The translations under genes and the position numbers were made by a program. DNA of 52,826 nt from a virus: positions 1 through 52,826 of IMG/VR virus record IMGVR_UViG_3300025098_000068; one strand, written 5' to 3'. Shown piece by piece: positions 42,313-49,068 of the stretch. Position 1 is the stretch's first letter. Every line of letters begins with the position of its first letter. The notes beneath the pieces were generated by a model. The model was given only the letters and a program-made list of their open reading frames with translations, made no database searches and was not told the DNA's origin.

Positions 42313-42669
42313 ATGGGTCTCACACTGTTTGATAAAACTATGAAAATGAAAGCAAAAGATGCTAGGGGTAAACTTTCTAAAAAAGATGTAGCCGATTTTA
42401 AAGAAATGAAAAGTTATTTAAAACCATCAGTTGCAAAACAAATTAATAATATGATTACTAATTTAAGTAAAATAACAAAAAGCAAAAAAACCAGTTCAAC
42501 TCAAAAAGCTATTGCTAGAGGCAACATTAAACAAGCTGTTAGAACAGTTGGTAAAATGGACGGTGGCGTAAAAGCACAGAGAATAGCTAAAAAAGGTGGT
42601 AATCCTGATATCCAAAAGAAACAGGGATTCGTTGGTCAAACTAGAGAAAAGTATAAAAAGGGCAACTAA
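42313..42669 (+). CDS. Lys-rich basic protein, 118 aa
   Basis: A strongly basic protein (for example MKMKAKDARGKLSKKDV, SKITKSKKTSS) with helical segments and no known domain. It opens a run of six small basic genes up to 44429. DNA or nucleocapsid binding in the virion, or roles in the infected cell, are possible. It shares a base with the next start (TAATG). Confidence 0.7.
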   Translation: MGLTLFDKTMKMKAKDARGKLSKKDVADFKEMKSYLKPSVAKQINNMITNLSKITKSKKTSSTQKAIARGNIKQAVRTVGKMDGGVKAQRIAKKGGNPDIQKKQGFVGQTREKYKKGN

Positions 42670-42956
42670 TGTCTGAGAAAGGTACAATGAAAGGTCACAC
42701 CATCAAAGGTGGTCACAAACGCCCAACTAAAAAGGGTGCGGGTATGACTAAGAAAGGTGTTGCTAAGTATCGAAGGGATAATCCCGGATCAAAGCTTAAG
42801 ACAGCAGTAACTGGCAAAGTCAAGCCGGGGAGCAAAGCTGCCAAACGTAGAAAGTCCTACTGTGCAAGAAGTGCAGGGCAAATGAAAAAGTTTCCTAAAG
42901 CAGCAAAAGATCCGAATAGTCGTTTGAGACAGGCTAGAAAGAGATGGAAATGTTAA
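42669..42956 (+). CDS. Very basic small protein, DUF6321-like, 95 aa
   Basis: Almost one third Lys/Arg. The phrases GMTKKGVAKYRRDNPGSKLK, KPGSKAAKRRKSYCARSAG and the ending RKRWKC fit a family I know as DUF6321 in marine viruses. Two Cys residues are conserved in position (KSYCAR and the last residue). Function unknown; probably binds nucleic acid. Confidence 0.75.
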   Translation: MSEKGTMKGHTIKGGHKRPTKKGAGMTKKGVAKYRRDNPGSKLKTAVTGKVKPGSKAAKRRKSYCARSAGQMKKFPKAAKDPNSRLRQARKRWKC

Positions 42957-43053
42957 TTTCAATTAATTTCACACTATTTAAATTTTTTAATACCATAGCC
43001 ACCAAGTTTTACAATCGTTACGTGCAAATGTTACACAAGTCACAAGGTAGATA

Positions 43054-43263
43054 ATGGTCACAGTTGAGCAGTTTCTGAAATGGAAAATACTCCCAAGATG
43101 TATGATGCTTGCAAGCACAGTCATGTCTTGGAGATGTGCTGAGTGGTTCATGGACTTAGATGCACCCACAGCAGCTCAATCAGCATTTGTATCCGTCGTT
43201 ATGGGCGTGATGACAGGGGTATTTGGTATTTGGATGGGTCACGAACACAAGGAGCATAAGTAA
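43054..43263 (+). CDS. Two-span small membrane protein, holin candidate, 69 aa
   Basis: Two hydrophobic segments (about 12-32 and 42-62) are separated by a short acidic loop (DLDAPT) and followed by a His/Lys/Glu tail. Size and topology match class II holins or their regulators, which permit lysozyme access to the wall. The stop of this gene shares a base with the start of the three-span holin-like gene (TAATG). A 97-base A/T-rich gap precedes it. Confidence 0.65.
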   Translation: MVTVEQFLKWKILPRCMMLASTVMSWRCAEWFMDLDAPTAAQSAFVSVVMGVMTGVFGIWMGHEHKEHK

Positions 43264-43655
43264 TGTTAACAGCGTTAATAGGTCCTATTGCTAATCTTGC
43301 AGGTTCGTGGATGGAAAGCAAGGTAGAGAAAGTCAAGGCTGATGGTCAAGCTAAAGTAGCACAAGCCAAAGCTAAAGCAGTCGTCGCAGAAAAAGTAGCA
43401 GCAGGAGAAGTTGCTTGGGAGAAGTCTATGGCAGATGCCACAGATGGATCATGGAAAGACGAGTTTGCACTTATTGTCCTTCTACTACCTGCTATATTAG
43501 TCTTCATTCCTAGCATGACAGAATATGTACGAGCAGGGTTTGAAGTTTTGAATACGTTACCAGATTGGTATCAGTATCTTTTATTTATAGCCGTTAGTTC
43601 TTCTTTTGGAATTAAGGGTGTTGGTCAAGCGATGAAACTGATGGGGAAAAAGTGA
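43263..43655 (+). CDS. Holin-like protein (GTA_holin_3TM type), 130 aa
   Basis: An N-terminal hydrophobic stretch (1-16), an Ala/Lys/Glu-rich helix (20-50), the phrase DGSWKDEF, and then two hydrophobic segments (about 68-88 and 103-123). This pattern fits the three-span holin family found in gene transfer agents and marine phages. It follows another small membrane protein and stands upstream of the lysozyme, so it probably takes part in timed membrane opening. Confidence 0.75.
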   Translation: MLTALIGPIANLAGSWMESKVEKVKADGQAKVAQAKAKAVVAEKVAAGEVAWEKSMADATDGSWKDEFALIVLLLPAILVFIPSMTEYVRAGFEVLNTLPDWYQYLLFIAVSSSFGIKGVGQAMKLMGKK

Positions 43656-43900
43656 TGTCAAACATAATCGAAACAAACTTTGGTACATTAATTAATCCTG
43701 CGAGAGTAGCAAATGGAAGTGCTTCTAGTATTGTAAAGAAGGGAGCTTTCTACATATTCTCACTCAAGATAAGCAATGATGATATAAGAGAGTATTCTTT
43801 TACTGACAGACAGAGAGCAGAAAAGATGAGAAAGATTCTTATAAGTCACTTAGAACACATGATCAGTGGTAGAGCGAGGAAAGCAAATGGCACTAACTAA
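43655..43900 (+). CDS. Hypothetical protein, 81 aa
   Basis: The start at 43655 shares a base with the upstream TGA (TGATG) and has GGGGA upstream; a GTG three bases earlier is also possible. A small beta/alpha protein (KKGAFYIFSLKISND) with a basic helical end. No known family. It overlaps the next small basic gene by 14 bases. Confidence 0.68.
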   Translation: MSNIIETNFGTLINPARVANGSASSIVKKGAFYIFSLKISNDDIREYSFTDRQRAEKMRKILISHLEHMISGRARKANGTN

Positions 43901-44036
43901 ACGACAACAGACAACCATGAAAAAACATTCAAAACACCATACTAAAAAACATATGGATAGTATGACTAAGGCTATGAAGAAGGGTAAAACATTTACTAAG
44001 GCACATAAACTAGCAATGAAAAAAGTAGGAAAGTAG
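43887..44036 (+). CDS. Lys/His-rich micro-protein, 49 aa
   Basis: A short gene with a very basic product (MALTKRQQTTMKKHSKHHTK...), six His and six Met residues and a Lys-rich end. An upstream GCGAGGAAAG acts as ribosome site. It overlaps the preceding gene and is followed after one base by the next ATG. It may bind nucleic acid or metal; function unknown. Confidence 0.6.
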   Translation: MALTKRQQTTMKKHSKHHTKKHMDSMTKAMKKGKTFTKAHKLAMKKVGK

Positions 44037-44037
44037 C

Positions 44038-44202
44038 ATGGCAGCAAAGAAAAAGAAAAGTGGAAGTCCTAAACCAAAGAACCCAAAGCTCTATGCTTCA
44101 GTAAAAGCTGCGGCCAAGAAGAAATTTAAGGTGTACCCTTCGGCATATGCAAATGCTTGGTTAGTACGTGAGTACAAGAAACGTGGTGGTACTTACGCAT
44201 GA
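44038..44202 (+). CDS. Basic protein, 54 aa, DUF5872-like
   Basis: Residues 17-54 (NPKLYASVKAAAKKKFKVYP, then SAYANAWLVREYKKRGGTY) match a compact helical motif that is very common in marine viruses (DUF5872 in my recollection). The first 15 residues are lysine-rich. It is coupled to the next gene by ATGA. Function unknown; DNA binding is plausible. Confidence 0.68.
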   Translation: MAAKKKKSGSPKPKNPKLYASVKAAAKKKFKVYPSAYANAWLVREYKKRGGTYA

Positions 44203-44429
44203 GTTTAACCAAGTGGTTTAAAGAAGATTGGCGGGATGTCAAGACAGGCAAAAAGTGCGGCCGTTCTGGTAAAGAAAAAAAGAAAAGACCTTATCCTGCC
44301 TGCAGACCTAAAGCCGTAGCAAGTAAGATAAGTAAGAAAGAAGCAAGTAAAAAGACAGGACCTGCAAAAGTAAAGTGGTCTGTTACTGCATCAGGTCGAA
44401 AACGTAAGACAACAAGGAAGAAAGCATGA
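44199..44429 (+). CDS. Basic Cys-containing protein, 76 aa
   Basis: Starts MSLTKWFKEDWRDVKTGKKC, followed by GRSGKEKKKRPYPACRP and a Lys/Arg/Ser-rich tail. The WFKEDW...CGRS...YPACRP pattern recurs in many marine viruses. Function unknown. Coupled on both sides by ATGA junctions within the run of basic proteins. Confidence 0.7.
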   Translation: MSLTKWFKEDWRDVKTGKKCGRSGKEKKKRPYPACRPKAVASKISKKEASKKTGPAKVKWSVTASGRKRKTTRKKA

Positions 44430-44968
44430 GTAGTGACAAATACACTAATCAACCTAGAAAACCTCAAATGGAAGCTTCTCTTAATTTAAAAAGAAAAAGA
44501 AATCAAAAAGTAACAGGTAGTTTGTATTATGAAGGCTCAAAGACAAAAGACGAATTTAAACCTAATAAATATGTAACTGTAAAACAAAAGTCTAAAACAA
44601 AAACATTAAGTGGAAATGTAAGTTTTGATTTAAATCCTGTTCGAGCAACTTTGTTCGGTTCTAAAGCTAGAACAAAGGGGGCTTATTCAGAGCAAGTACC
44701 ATTCGGGACTTATGAGGGTACGTGGAAGAATATAGAGAAGAATATAGGCGGTGCATTAGGGTATCAAGTAAACGAAAACAACAGAGTTGGTATACAGGTA
44801 AACAAGAGGTTTTTTGAAAACCAAAAAGGCAGTGAAAATCAAGTTAGTTTAAATTATTCTGTAATGGATCTAGGTGGCGGTAATCTTGATGTTTCTTTAA
44901 CAGGTACAGACCCTTTTAGTGGTAAAAAAACAAAAGCAATGAACTTACGATACAAGGTAGACTTTTAA
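44426..44968 (+). CDS. Predicted beta-barrel protein ending in Phe, 180 aa
   Basis: The sequence from about 15 to the end is a series of alternating polar/non-polar strands (for example QKVTGSLYYEGS, KTLSGNVSFDLNP, ENQVSLNYSVMDLGG, NLDVSLTGTDP) and ends LRYKVDF. A C-terminal Phe after alternating residues is the signature of outer-membrane beta-barrels. No signal peptide is visible, so export would need lysis or another route. It lies directly before the lysozyme gene, so a role in outer-membrane disruption is possible; alternatively it is a soluble beta protein. Confidence 0.55.
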   Translation: MSSDKYTNQPRKPQMEASLNLKRKRNQKVTGSLYYEGSKTKDEFKPNKYVTVKQKSKTKTLSGNVSFDLNPVRATLFGSKARTKGAYSEQVPFGTYEGTWKNIEKNIGGALGYQVNENNRVGIQVNKRFFENQKGSENQVSLNYSVMDLGGGNLDVSLTGTDPFSGKKTKAMNLRYKVDF

Positions 44969-44969
44969 A

Positions 44970-45455
44970 ATGAAATATGAACGCAGTGAACTAGTTAAGA
45001 TGATAGCTTTACATGAAGGACTCCGATTACAAGTCTATCAGGATCATCTAGGCATAGATACGATTGGAATCGGTCGTAACTTGGAAGACAGGGGTATCAC
45101 AGATGGTGAACTATCTTTTATAAACAAAACTATGGAAGATGTTTACGAAGTTGGTCTTACTGAAGAAGAAGCCTACTATCTTTGCATGAATGACATAGCA
45201 ATTGTAGAAAAAGAGCTACTAGAACGAAAGCCACTTGTAAATCAACTTAGCGATGTACGACAAATGGTGCTTGTTGATATGGCATTTAATATGGGTGTTC
45301 CTCGTCTTATGAAATTTAAAAACATGTGGATGGCGATAGAAAAAGTGAACTATCCTTTAGCTTGTGAAGAGATGATTGATTCAAGATGGGCTAATCAAGT
45401 AGGCAACAGAGCTATGAAATTATCTTTGGCTATGAAAAATGGGGAGTGGATATGA
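44970..45455 (+). CDS. T4-type lysozyme (GH24 endolysin)
   Basis: Cleaves the glycan backbone of peptidoglycan for lysis. The 161-residue enzyme has the T4 lysozyme catalytic triad at the right spacing: E16 (LHEGLRLQVY), D25 (QDHLG) and T31 (IDTIGIGRNL), equal to T4 E11, D20, T26. Later phrases (LVDMAFNMG, RWANQVGNRA) agree. No signal peptide, so release depends on the holin candidates upstream. The stop overlaps the Cys-rich peptide gene (ATGA). Confidence 0.95.
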   Translation: MKYERSELVKMIALHEGLRLQVYQDHLGIDTIGIGRNLEDRGITDGELSFINKTMEDVYEVGLTEEEAYYLCMNDIAIVEKELLERKPLVNQLSDVRQMVLVDMAFNMGVPRLMKFKNMWMAIEKVNYPLACEEMIDSRWANQVGNRAMKLSLAMKNGEWI

Positions 45456-45571
45456 CCGAAGAAAAGAAGAAATGTGCAACGTGTGAATGTTACGAGTGTG
45501 ACTGCGAAGAGTGCAATTGCGAATGCCACAAAGAAGATAATGATGAGGAGGTACAAGGAGTACCAGTGTGA
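45452..45571 (+). CDS. Metallothionein-like Cys-rich peptide, 39 aa
   Basis: Eight cysteines lie in 18 residues (8-25): CATCECYECDCEECNCEC followed by His26, a C-x2-C-x-C-x2-C-x-C-x2-C-x-C-x-C pattern like metallothioneins. The rest is acidic (start MTEEKKK, end with Asp/Glu). It is coupled to lysozyme by ATGA and to the next gene by GTGA, with GGGGAG upstream, so it is very likely translated. It probably binds Zn, Cu or Cd. No similar phage family is known to me. Confidence 0.7.
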   Translation: MTEEKKKCATCECYECDCEECNCECHKEDNDEEVQGVPV

Positions 45572-45750
45572 TTGAGTTCGTACTAGTGGTTATGATGGGA
45601 TTAAAGATAATAGACCAAACACAAACCTTCGATAACATAGATAGATGTCTGTACTTTGCAGTAAGATTAAATGATCAAGCATCTATACCACAAAGGGAAG
45701 GACCTAACTTACAAATAACAGCGTATTGTAAACCGACAAGGAAAAAGTAA
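45568..45750 (+). CDS. Small Cys-containing protein with hydrophobic N-terminus, 60 aa, GTG start
   Basis: The GTG start overlaps the previous stop (GTGA) and has AAGGAG seven bases upstream. Residues 1-14 (MIEFVLVVMMGLKI) are hydrophobic like a signal anchor; the rest is polar with Cys27 and Cys54 that could form a disulfide outside the cytoplasm. Similar in layout to the 69-residue protein at 30645. The neighbouring lysozyme suggests a lysis-related role, by context. Confidence 0.65.
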   Translation: MIEFVLVVMMGLKIIDQTQTFDNIDRCLYFAVRLNDQASIPQREGPNLQITAYCKPTRKK

Positions 45751-45751
45751 G

Positions 45752-46195
45752 ATGTTAGCAGAATTAGCCGCAGCAAATGCCGCCTTTTCGGTTATCAAGC
45801 AATTTGTGTCCAATGGAAAAGAACTGAGTGGATGTGCGAAACATATAAGCGATTTTGTATTTTCAAAGGAAGCAATAGAAAAGAACCTTAAAAAGAAAAA
45901 AGCTAAAGGTGTAGGTGGCACAGACCTAGAAGAGTTCATGGCTCTTGAGCAGATAAAAGAAAAAGAAGAAGAACTCAAGAAAATGATGATCTACTTAGGT
46001 CGCCCCGGATTGTGGCAAGATTGGCAAGCCTTTCAAGCCGAAGCTCGTAAATCCAGACGCTATCAAGAAAAAATGGAAGAGAAGCGTAGAGAAGAGTTGA
46101 TGGAATACGTAGGCTACGGAATAGCCTTTATAGTTGTATTATTCTTTGCAGGATTGATGGCATGGTTTGCAGGCAAGTGGATGGGAAGATTTTGA
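45752..46195 (+). CDS. C-terminally anchored membrane protein, 147 aa
   Basis: Starts MLAELAAANAAFSVIKQFVS, has a charged coiled coil (about 45-120, KEEELKKMMIYLGRPGLWQD) and one hydrophobic segment near the end (GIAFIVVLFFAGLMAWFAG). This type is common behind tail or lysis genes in marine phages, function unproven. An i-spanin-like or tail-associated role is possible. The stop overlaps the next TTG start. Confidence 0.7.
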   Translation: MLAELAAANAAFSVIKQFVSNGKELSGCAKHISDFVFSKEAIEKNLKKKKAKGVGGTDLEEFMALEQIKEKEEELKKMMIYLGRPGLWQDWQAFQAEARKSRRYQEKMEEKRREELMEYVGYGIAFIVVLFFAGLMAWFAGKWMGRF

Positions 46196-46308
46196 GTCCG
46201 TGTGTGGGTGTCTGTACGTTGAAAGACAATGTGTGCATAGGCTGTAAGCGAACTATAGAAGAGATTAAAAAGGCGTACGAAGATACAAAGAGATTGACAT
46301 CTAGCTAA
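46192..46308 (+). CDS. DUF1289-like mini-protein, 38 aa, TTG start
   Basis: The peptide SPCVGVCTLKDNVCIGCKRT followed by IEEIKKAYED is the core of the DUF1289 family (Fe-S or zinc-binding small bacterial proteins, usually 60-70 aa). Cysteines are at 4, 8, 15 and 18. The TTG start shares bases with the previous stop (TTGA) and has GGGAAG upstream. Very short but clearly conserved in pattern. Function unknown. The final codons hold the -35 box of the promoter at 46294. Confidence 0.7.
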   Translation: MSPCVGVCTLKDNVCIGCKRTIEEIKKAYEDTKRLTSS

Positions 46309-46322
46309 TCTATCTGTATAAT
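46294..46322 (+). promoter_or_regulatory. Consensus sigma70 promoter of the tail gene block
   Basis: TTGACA (46294-46299) and TATAAT (46317-46322) are perfect, with a 17-base spacer. The spacer contains TAATCTATCTG as in the 26110 element. It drives the block from 46342 on. Confidence 0.85.
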
Positions 46323-46341
46323 TCTTAAAAGGAGTACACCT

Positions 46342-46515
46342 ATGAAGAAACTAGCGTCACAAGCTTTAGCGTTTCAATACAAACTAAAAATTGAGAATGC
46401 AGAAAGCTTACTTAATGCTCCTAATACTCCATTAAATGTATTAGATCAAGCATTAAAAGACATAACAGAAACAAACGCAAAATTAAAAGTTCTTGAAAGT
46501 GCACAAAGTACTTAA
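46342..46515 (+). CDS. Hypothetical helical protein, 57 aa
   Basis: First gene after the 46294 promoter; AAAAGGAG precedes the start. The product (MKKLASQALAFQYKLKIENA...) is fully helical with a C-terminal coiled coil (TETNAKLKVLESAQ). No known family. Its 3' end overlaps the next gene by 23 bases. Confidence 0.65.
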   Translation: MKKLASQALAFQYKLKIENAESLLNAPNTPLNVLDQALKDITETNAKLKVLESAQST

Positions 46516-46699
46516 AACAAAAAAAAATTTAAATATATTTATACCAGTAAACGCTAGACCTATTAGGTTTCTTACGCAAAGACAAATAGAAAAGATAGAC
46601 AAGTATCTAAGAAACCCAACAAGACTAAAACGAATACGTGAAGATTATCTACGTGTTAGTAAACTTAAAGATAAACTTGAATCGGAAAAAATAAAATAA
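46493..46699 (+). CDS. Hypothetical basic protein, 68 aa
   Basis: A basic helical protein (FLTQRQIEKIDKYLRNPTRL). The start is uncertain: TTG at 46493 or GTG at 46499, both inside the upstream gene, and no strong ribosome site is visible, so coupled translation is likely. It ends one base before the next ATG. Function unknown. Confidence 0.5.
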   Translation: MKVHKVLKTKKNLNIFIPVNARPIRFLTQRQIEKIDKYLRNPTRLKRIREDYLRVSKLKDKLESEKIK

Positions 46700-47449
46700 A
46701 TGTCCATCACTTCATACCCAAATGTAATTACTTTTAGCGGTGGTGTAGGATCATATCCTTACTTCTTACAAGTATCTCGTGGTCTTGTTGATGGACACAA
46801 ACGTATCTTTAAGTTTGGTTTTAACAGTGACATAGACGATAGCATTGAAGATATTTGGGATGGAGGTGGTGTATACACCTATCAAGGTAGTGCACTTGCT
46901 ATGACAGCTACAAGTGGTGGTGGTGCTACAGACAATGGTGTACAGGTCACTATTCAAGGATTAGATGCAAGTTACAACGAAGTAAGTGAAGCTGTTACTC
47001 TAGCAGGTTCAGGTAGTGCTACAACTACACAAACATATTTAAGAGTATTTCGTGCTTTTATTTCAGGGTCACAAGAACCTACGGATAACATAGATATTGA
47101 TAATGGGGGTACTACGTATGCACGTATTTCCTCTGGGCATAATCAAACTCTAATGGCGTTATGGACTGTTCCAGCAGGATATACTGCATATTTGCTACAA
47201 ACAGATATAACAGCCTTTACTGAACAAAATAATAAATTTGCTGTAGCAGAGTTTCAGACTAGAGAACAAAATAAAGTGTTTAGAACACAGGATAAGTTTG
47301 CTATTGTTTCTACAGTACATCATCAGCAGTATCAAGCACCTTTACCTATACCTGAAAAAACAGATATGCGTGTTAGAGCAGTAGGTTCTAGTAGTAGTGC
47401 TAATATTCAACTATCTGCTGGATTAGATATTATTTATATAGAGAACTAA
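46700..47449 (+). CDS. Virion structural protein, 249 aa
   Basis: Beta-rich, Ser/Thr/Gly-rich protein (VTIQGLDASYNEVSEAVTLA, AGYTAYLLQTDITAF, IQLSAGLDIIYIE). Similar proteins are common in marine podovirus head-tail blocks and are found in virions. It could be a head fibre or tail component; a precise role is not assignable. It abuts the previous stop with no gap. Confidence 0.7.
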   Translation: MSITSYPNVITFSGGVGSYPYFLQVSRGLVDGHKRIFKFGFNSDIDDSIEDIWDGGGVYTYQGSALAMTATSGGGATDNGVQVTIQGLDASYNEVSEAVTLAGSGSATTTQTYLRVFRAFISGSQEPTDNIDIDNGGTTYARISSGHNQTLMALWTVPAGYTAYLLQTDITAFTEQNNKFAVAEFQTREQNKVFRTQDKFAIVSTVHHQQYQAPLPIPEKTDMRVRAVGSSSSANIQLSAGLDIIYIEN

Positions 47450-47451
47450 GC

Positions 47452-47790
47452 ATGGCTGAACGTAAAAAAAGAACCGTTGCTTTAGAATTAACAACAGCCA
47501 ACCAAGATATTTACACAGTGCCTGCACGATTTACAACCGAAGTAAACAGCATATATATTAACAATGCTTCTAGTTCTTTGGTTACATTTAGTTTAGATTG
47601 GTACGATGCAGCATCAACAACGTTCTATACTTTAGCTGAACTTGTTGAACTACCTGCAAACTCACTGCTACAGATTACAGATTATCCTTTGTATTTGATT
47701 GGTAATGATAAGATACGAGGTCTTGCAAGTGCAAACAGTGCTGTAAATATAACAGTATCCCTAGAGGAGTTCTTTCAAACTTCTCTATAA
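47452..47790 (+). CDS. Small virion protein, 112 aa
   Basis: A beta-sandwich-like pattern (TANQDIYTVPARFTTEVNSI, SLVTFSLDWYDAASTTFYTL, ITDYPLYLIGNDKIRG). Such proteins occur beside head fibre or head-tail genes in marine phages. It starts two bases after the previous stop. Structural role inferred. Confidence 0.68.
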   Translation: MAERKKRTVALELTTANQDIYTVPARFTTEVNSIYINNASSSLVTFSLDWYDAASTTFYTLAELVELPANSLLQITDYPLYLIGNDKIRGLASANSAVNITVSLEEFFQTSL

Positions 47791-47810
47791 TTAAGCCGAA
47801 GGAGAGATAA

Positions 47811-48248
47811 ATGGCTATTACAACTGCAATGTGTACTAGTTTTAAATCAGAGTTATTAGGTGGTTTACACGACCTTGATACTGACTCACTTAAACTAGCA
47901 CTTATTAAAGCATCTCCATCAGGTACATATGGTGCTGCTACAACTAACTATTCTAACGTAACAGGTAACTCTGACGAAGCAAGCGGTACGAACTATACTG
48001 CAGGTGGTCAAGCACTAGATGGTGCAACTATCGCTGTATCTGGTACAACTGCTACTGTAGACTTTACTGATGAGGTATTCAGTAACGTAACTGTATCTGC
48101 TGATGGATGTATCATTTATAACACAGCAAACAGTAACTCTGCAATTGCTGTTATTGATTTTGGTGGTACTGTTTCCGCTACTGCTGGTGACTTAACAATT
48201 GAATTTCCTACCGCTGACGCATCAAACGCTGTAATACGTATAGCGTAA
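47811..48248 (+). CDS. Virion structural protein, 145 aa
   Basis: Beta-rich protein with a helical start (MAITTAMCTSFKSELLGG) and repeated Ala/Thr/Gly/Ser strands. It has a strong ribosome site (GAAGGAGAG), so it is probably abundant. Related proteins occur in many marine phages as virion components. Exact place in the particle unknown. Confidence 0.7.
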   Translation: MAITTAMCTSFKSELLGGLHDLDTDSLKLALIKASPSGTYGAATTNYSNVTGNSDEASGTNYTAGGQALDGATIAVSGTTATVDFTDEVFSNVTVSADGCIIYNTANSNSAIAVIDFGGTVSATAGDLTIEFPTADASNAVIRIA

Positions 48249-48258
48249 GGAGTAGGCT

Positions 48259-49068
48259 ATGGCAATCATAGCACAGTCTGCACGATATGGGTCAGGTTTA
48301 TATGGAACACCTGAATATGGTGTAGTTAATCTTACCGCTAGTATTAGTGGTGTATCAGCCACAGGTATTATTGCTAGTGTTGCAGCAGGTGGTTTTGAAG
48401 TAGATGTTACAGAACGTATCTCTACAGGTGTTAGTGCTACAGGCTCAGTAGGAACTTTAAATGTTTTTATTAAGGTAACTGCAGTAGGTGTATCAGCAAC
48501 AGGTACAGTTAACACTGTAAAAGAAAATATAAACACTCCAATAACAGGAGTACAAGCTACAGGTTCTGTAAACACAGTAGAAGAAAAACCGACAGAAGTA
48601 TTAGATAGTGTAAGTGCGACAGGTTCTGTAAATAGTGTAGCCGTTAATCTTATAGAAAAATTAGTAAGCGTATCTGCAACAGGTACGATCAATACAGTAA
48701 AAGAGAATATCAATACTCCGATAGTGGGAGTACAAGCTACAGGTGCGGTAAACACCGTAGAAGAAAAACCTACAGAAGTATTAAATAGTGTAAGTGCTAC
48801 AGGTTTTGTTAATGATAACTTTACCTTCTCAAATACTCATTCATTAACAGGAGTAAGTGGAACATTCTCAACAGGCACACTAACAGCAACAGGTGTTATT
48901 ACCGTATTTAGTGCAACAGCATTTGATCGAAGGCATGTTGTTACTGTTCTACCTACACAAACAAGTTCGCAAAGAACTGTAAGCACTACACCAGAACAAA
49001 CAAGTTCACATAGAGTTGTTACTGTTCCACCTACACAAACAAGTTCGCAAAGAAGAAAGGCAGCTTAA
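48259..49068 (+). CDS. Repeat-rich virion fibre-like protein, 269 aa
   Basis: Built from G/S-V-S/Q-A-T-G-x-V-N-T/S-V repeats (at least eight) in residues 30-190, including a near-perfect 60-residue duplication. The C-terminus has three copies of VVTVxPTQTSSxR-like units. The N-terminal ARYGSGLYGTPEYGVV motif recurs in phage structural proteins; a related SYGAGIYGTSSYG occurs near the C-terminus of the nozzle-like protein at 50068. Probably a thin fibre or decoration. AAGGAG precedes the start. Confidence 0.72.
   Translation: MAIIAQSARYGSGLYGTPEYGVVNLTASISGVSATGIIASVAAGGFEVDVTERISTGVSATGSVGTLNVFIKVTAVGVSATGTVNTVKENINTPITGVQATGSVNTVEEKPTEVLDSVSATGSVNSVAVNLIEKLVSVSATGTINTVKENINTPIVGVQATGAVNTVEEKPTEVLNSVSATGFVNDNFTFSNTHSLTGVSGTFSTGTLTATGVITVFSATAFDRRHVVTVLPTQTSSQRTVSTTPEQTSSHRVVTVPPTQTSSQRRKAA
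48490..48815 (+). repeat. 180-bp in-frame tandem duplication
   Basis: The segment starting at 48490 recurs at offset 180 (48670), about 1.8 copies. Copies differ at scattered, mostly third codon positions, so the duplication is old and kept in frame (60 residues per unit). Confidence 0.8.
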
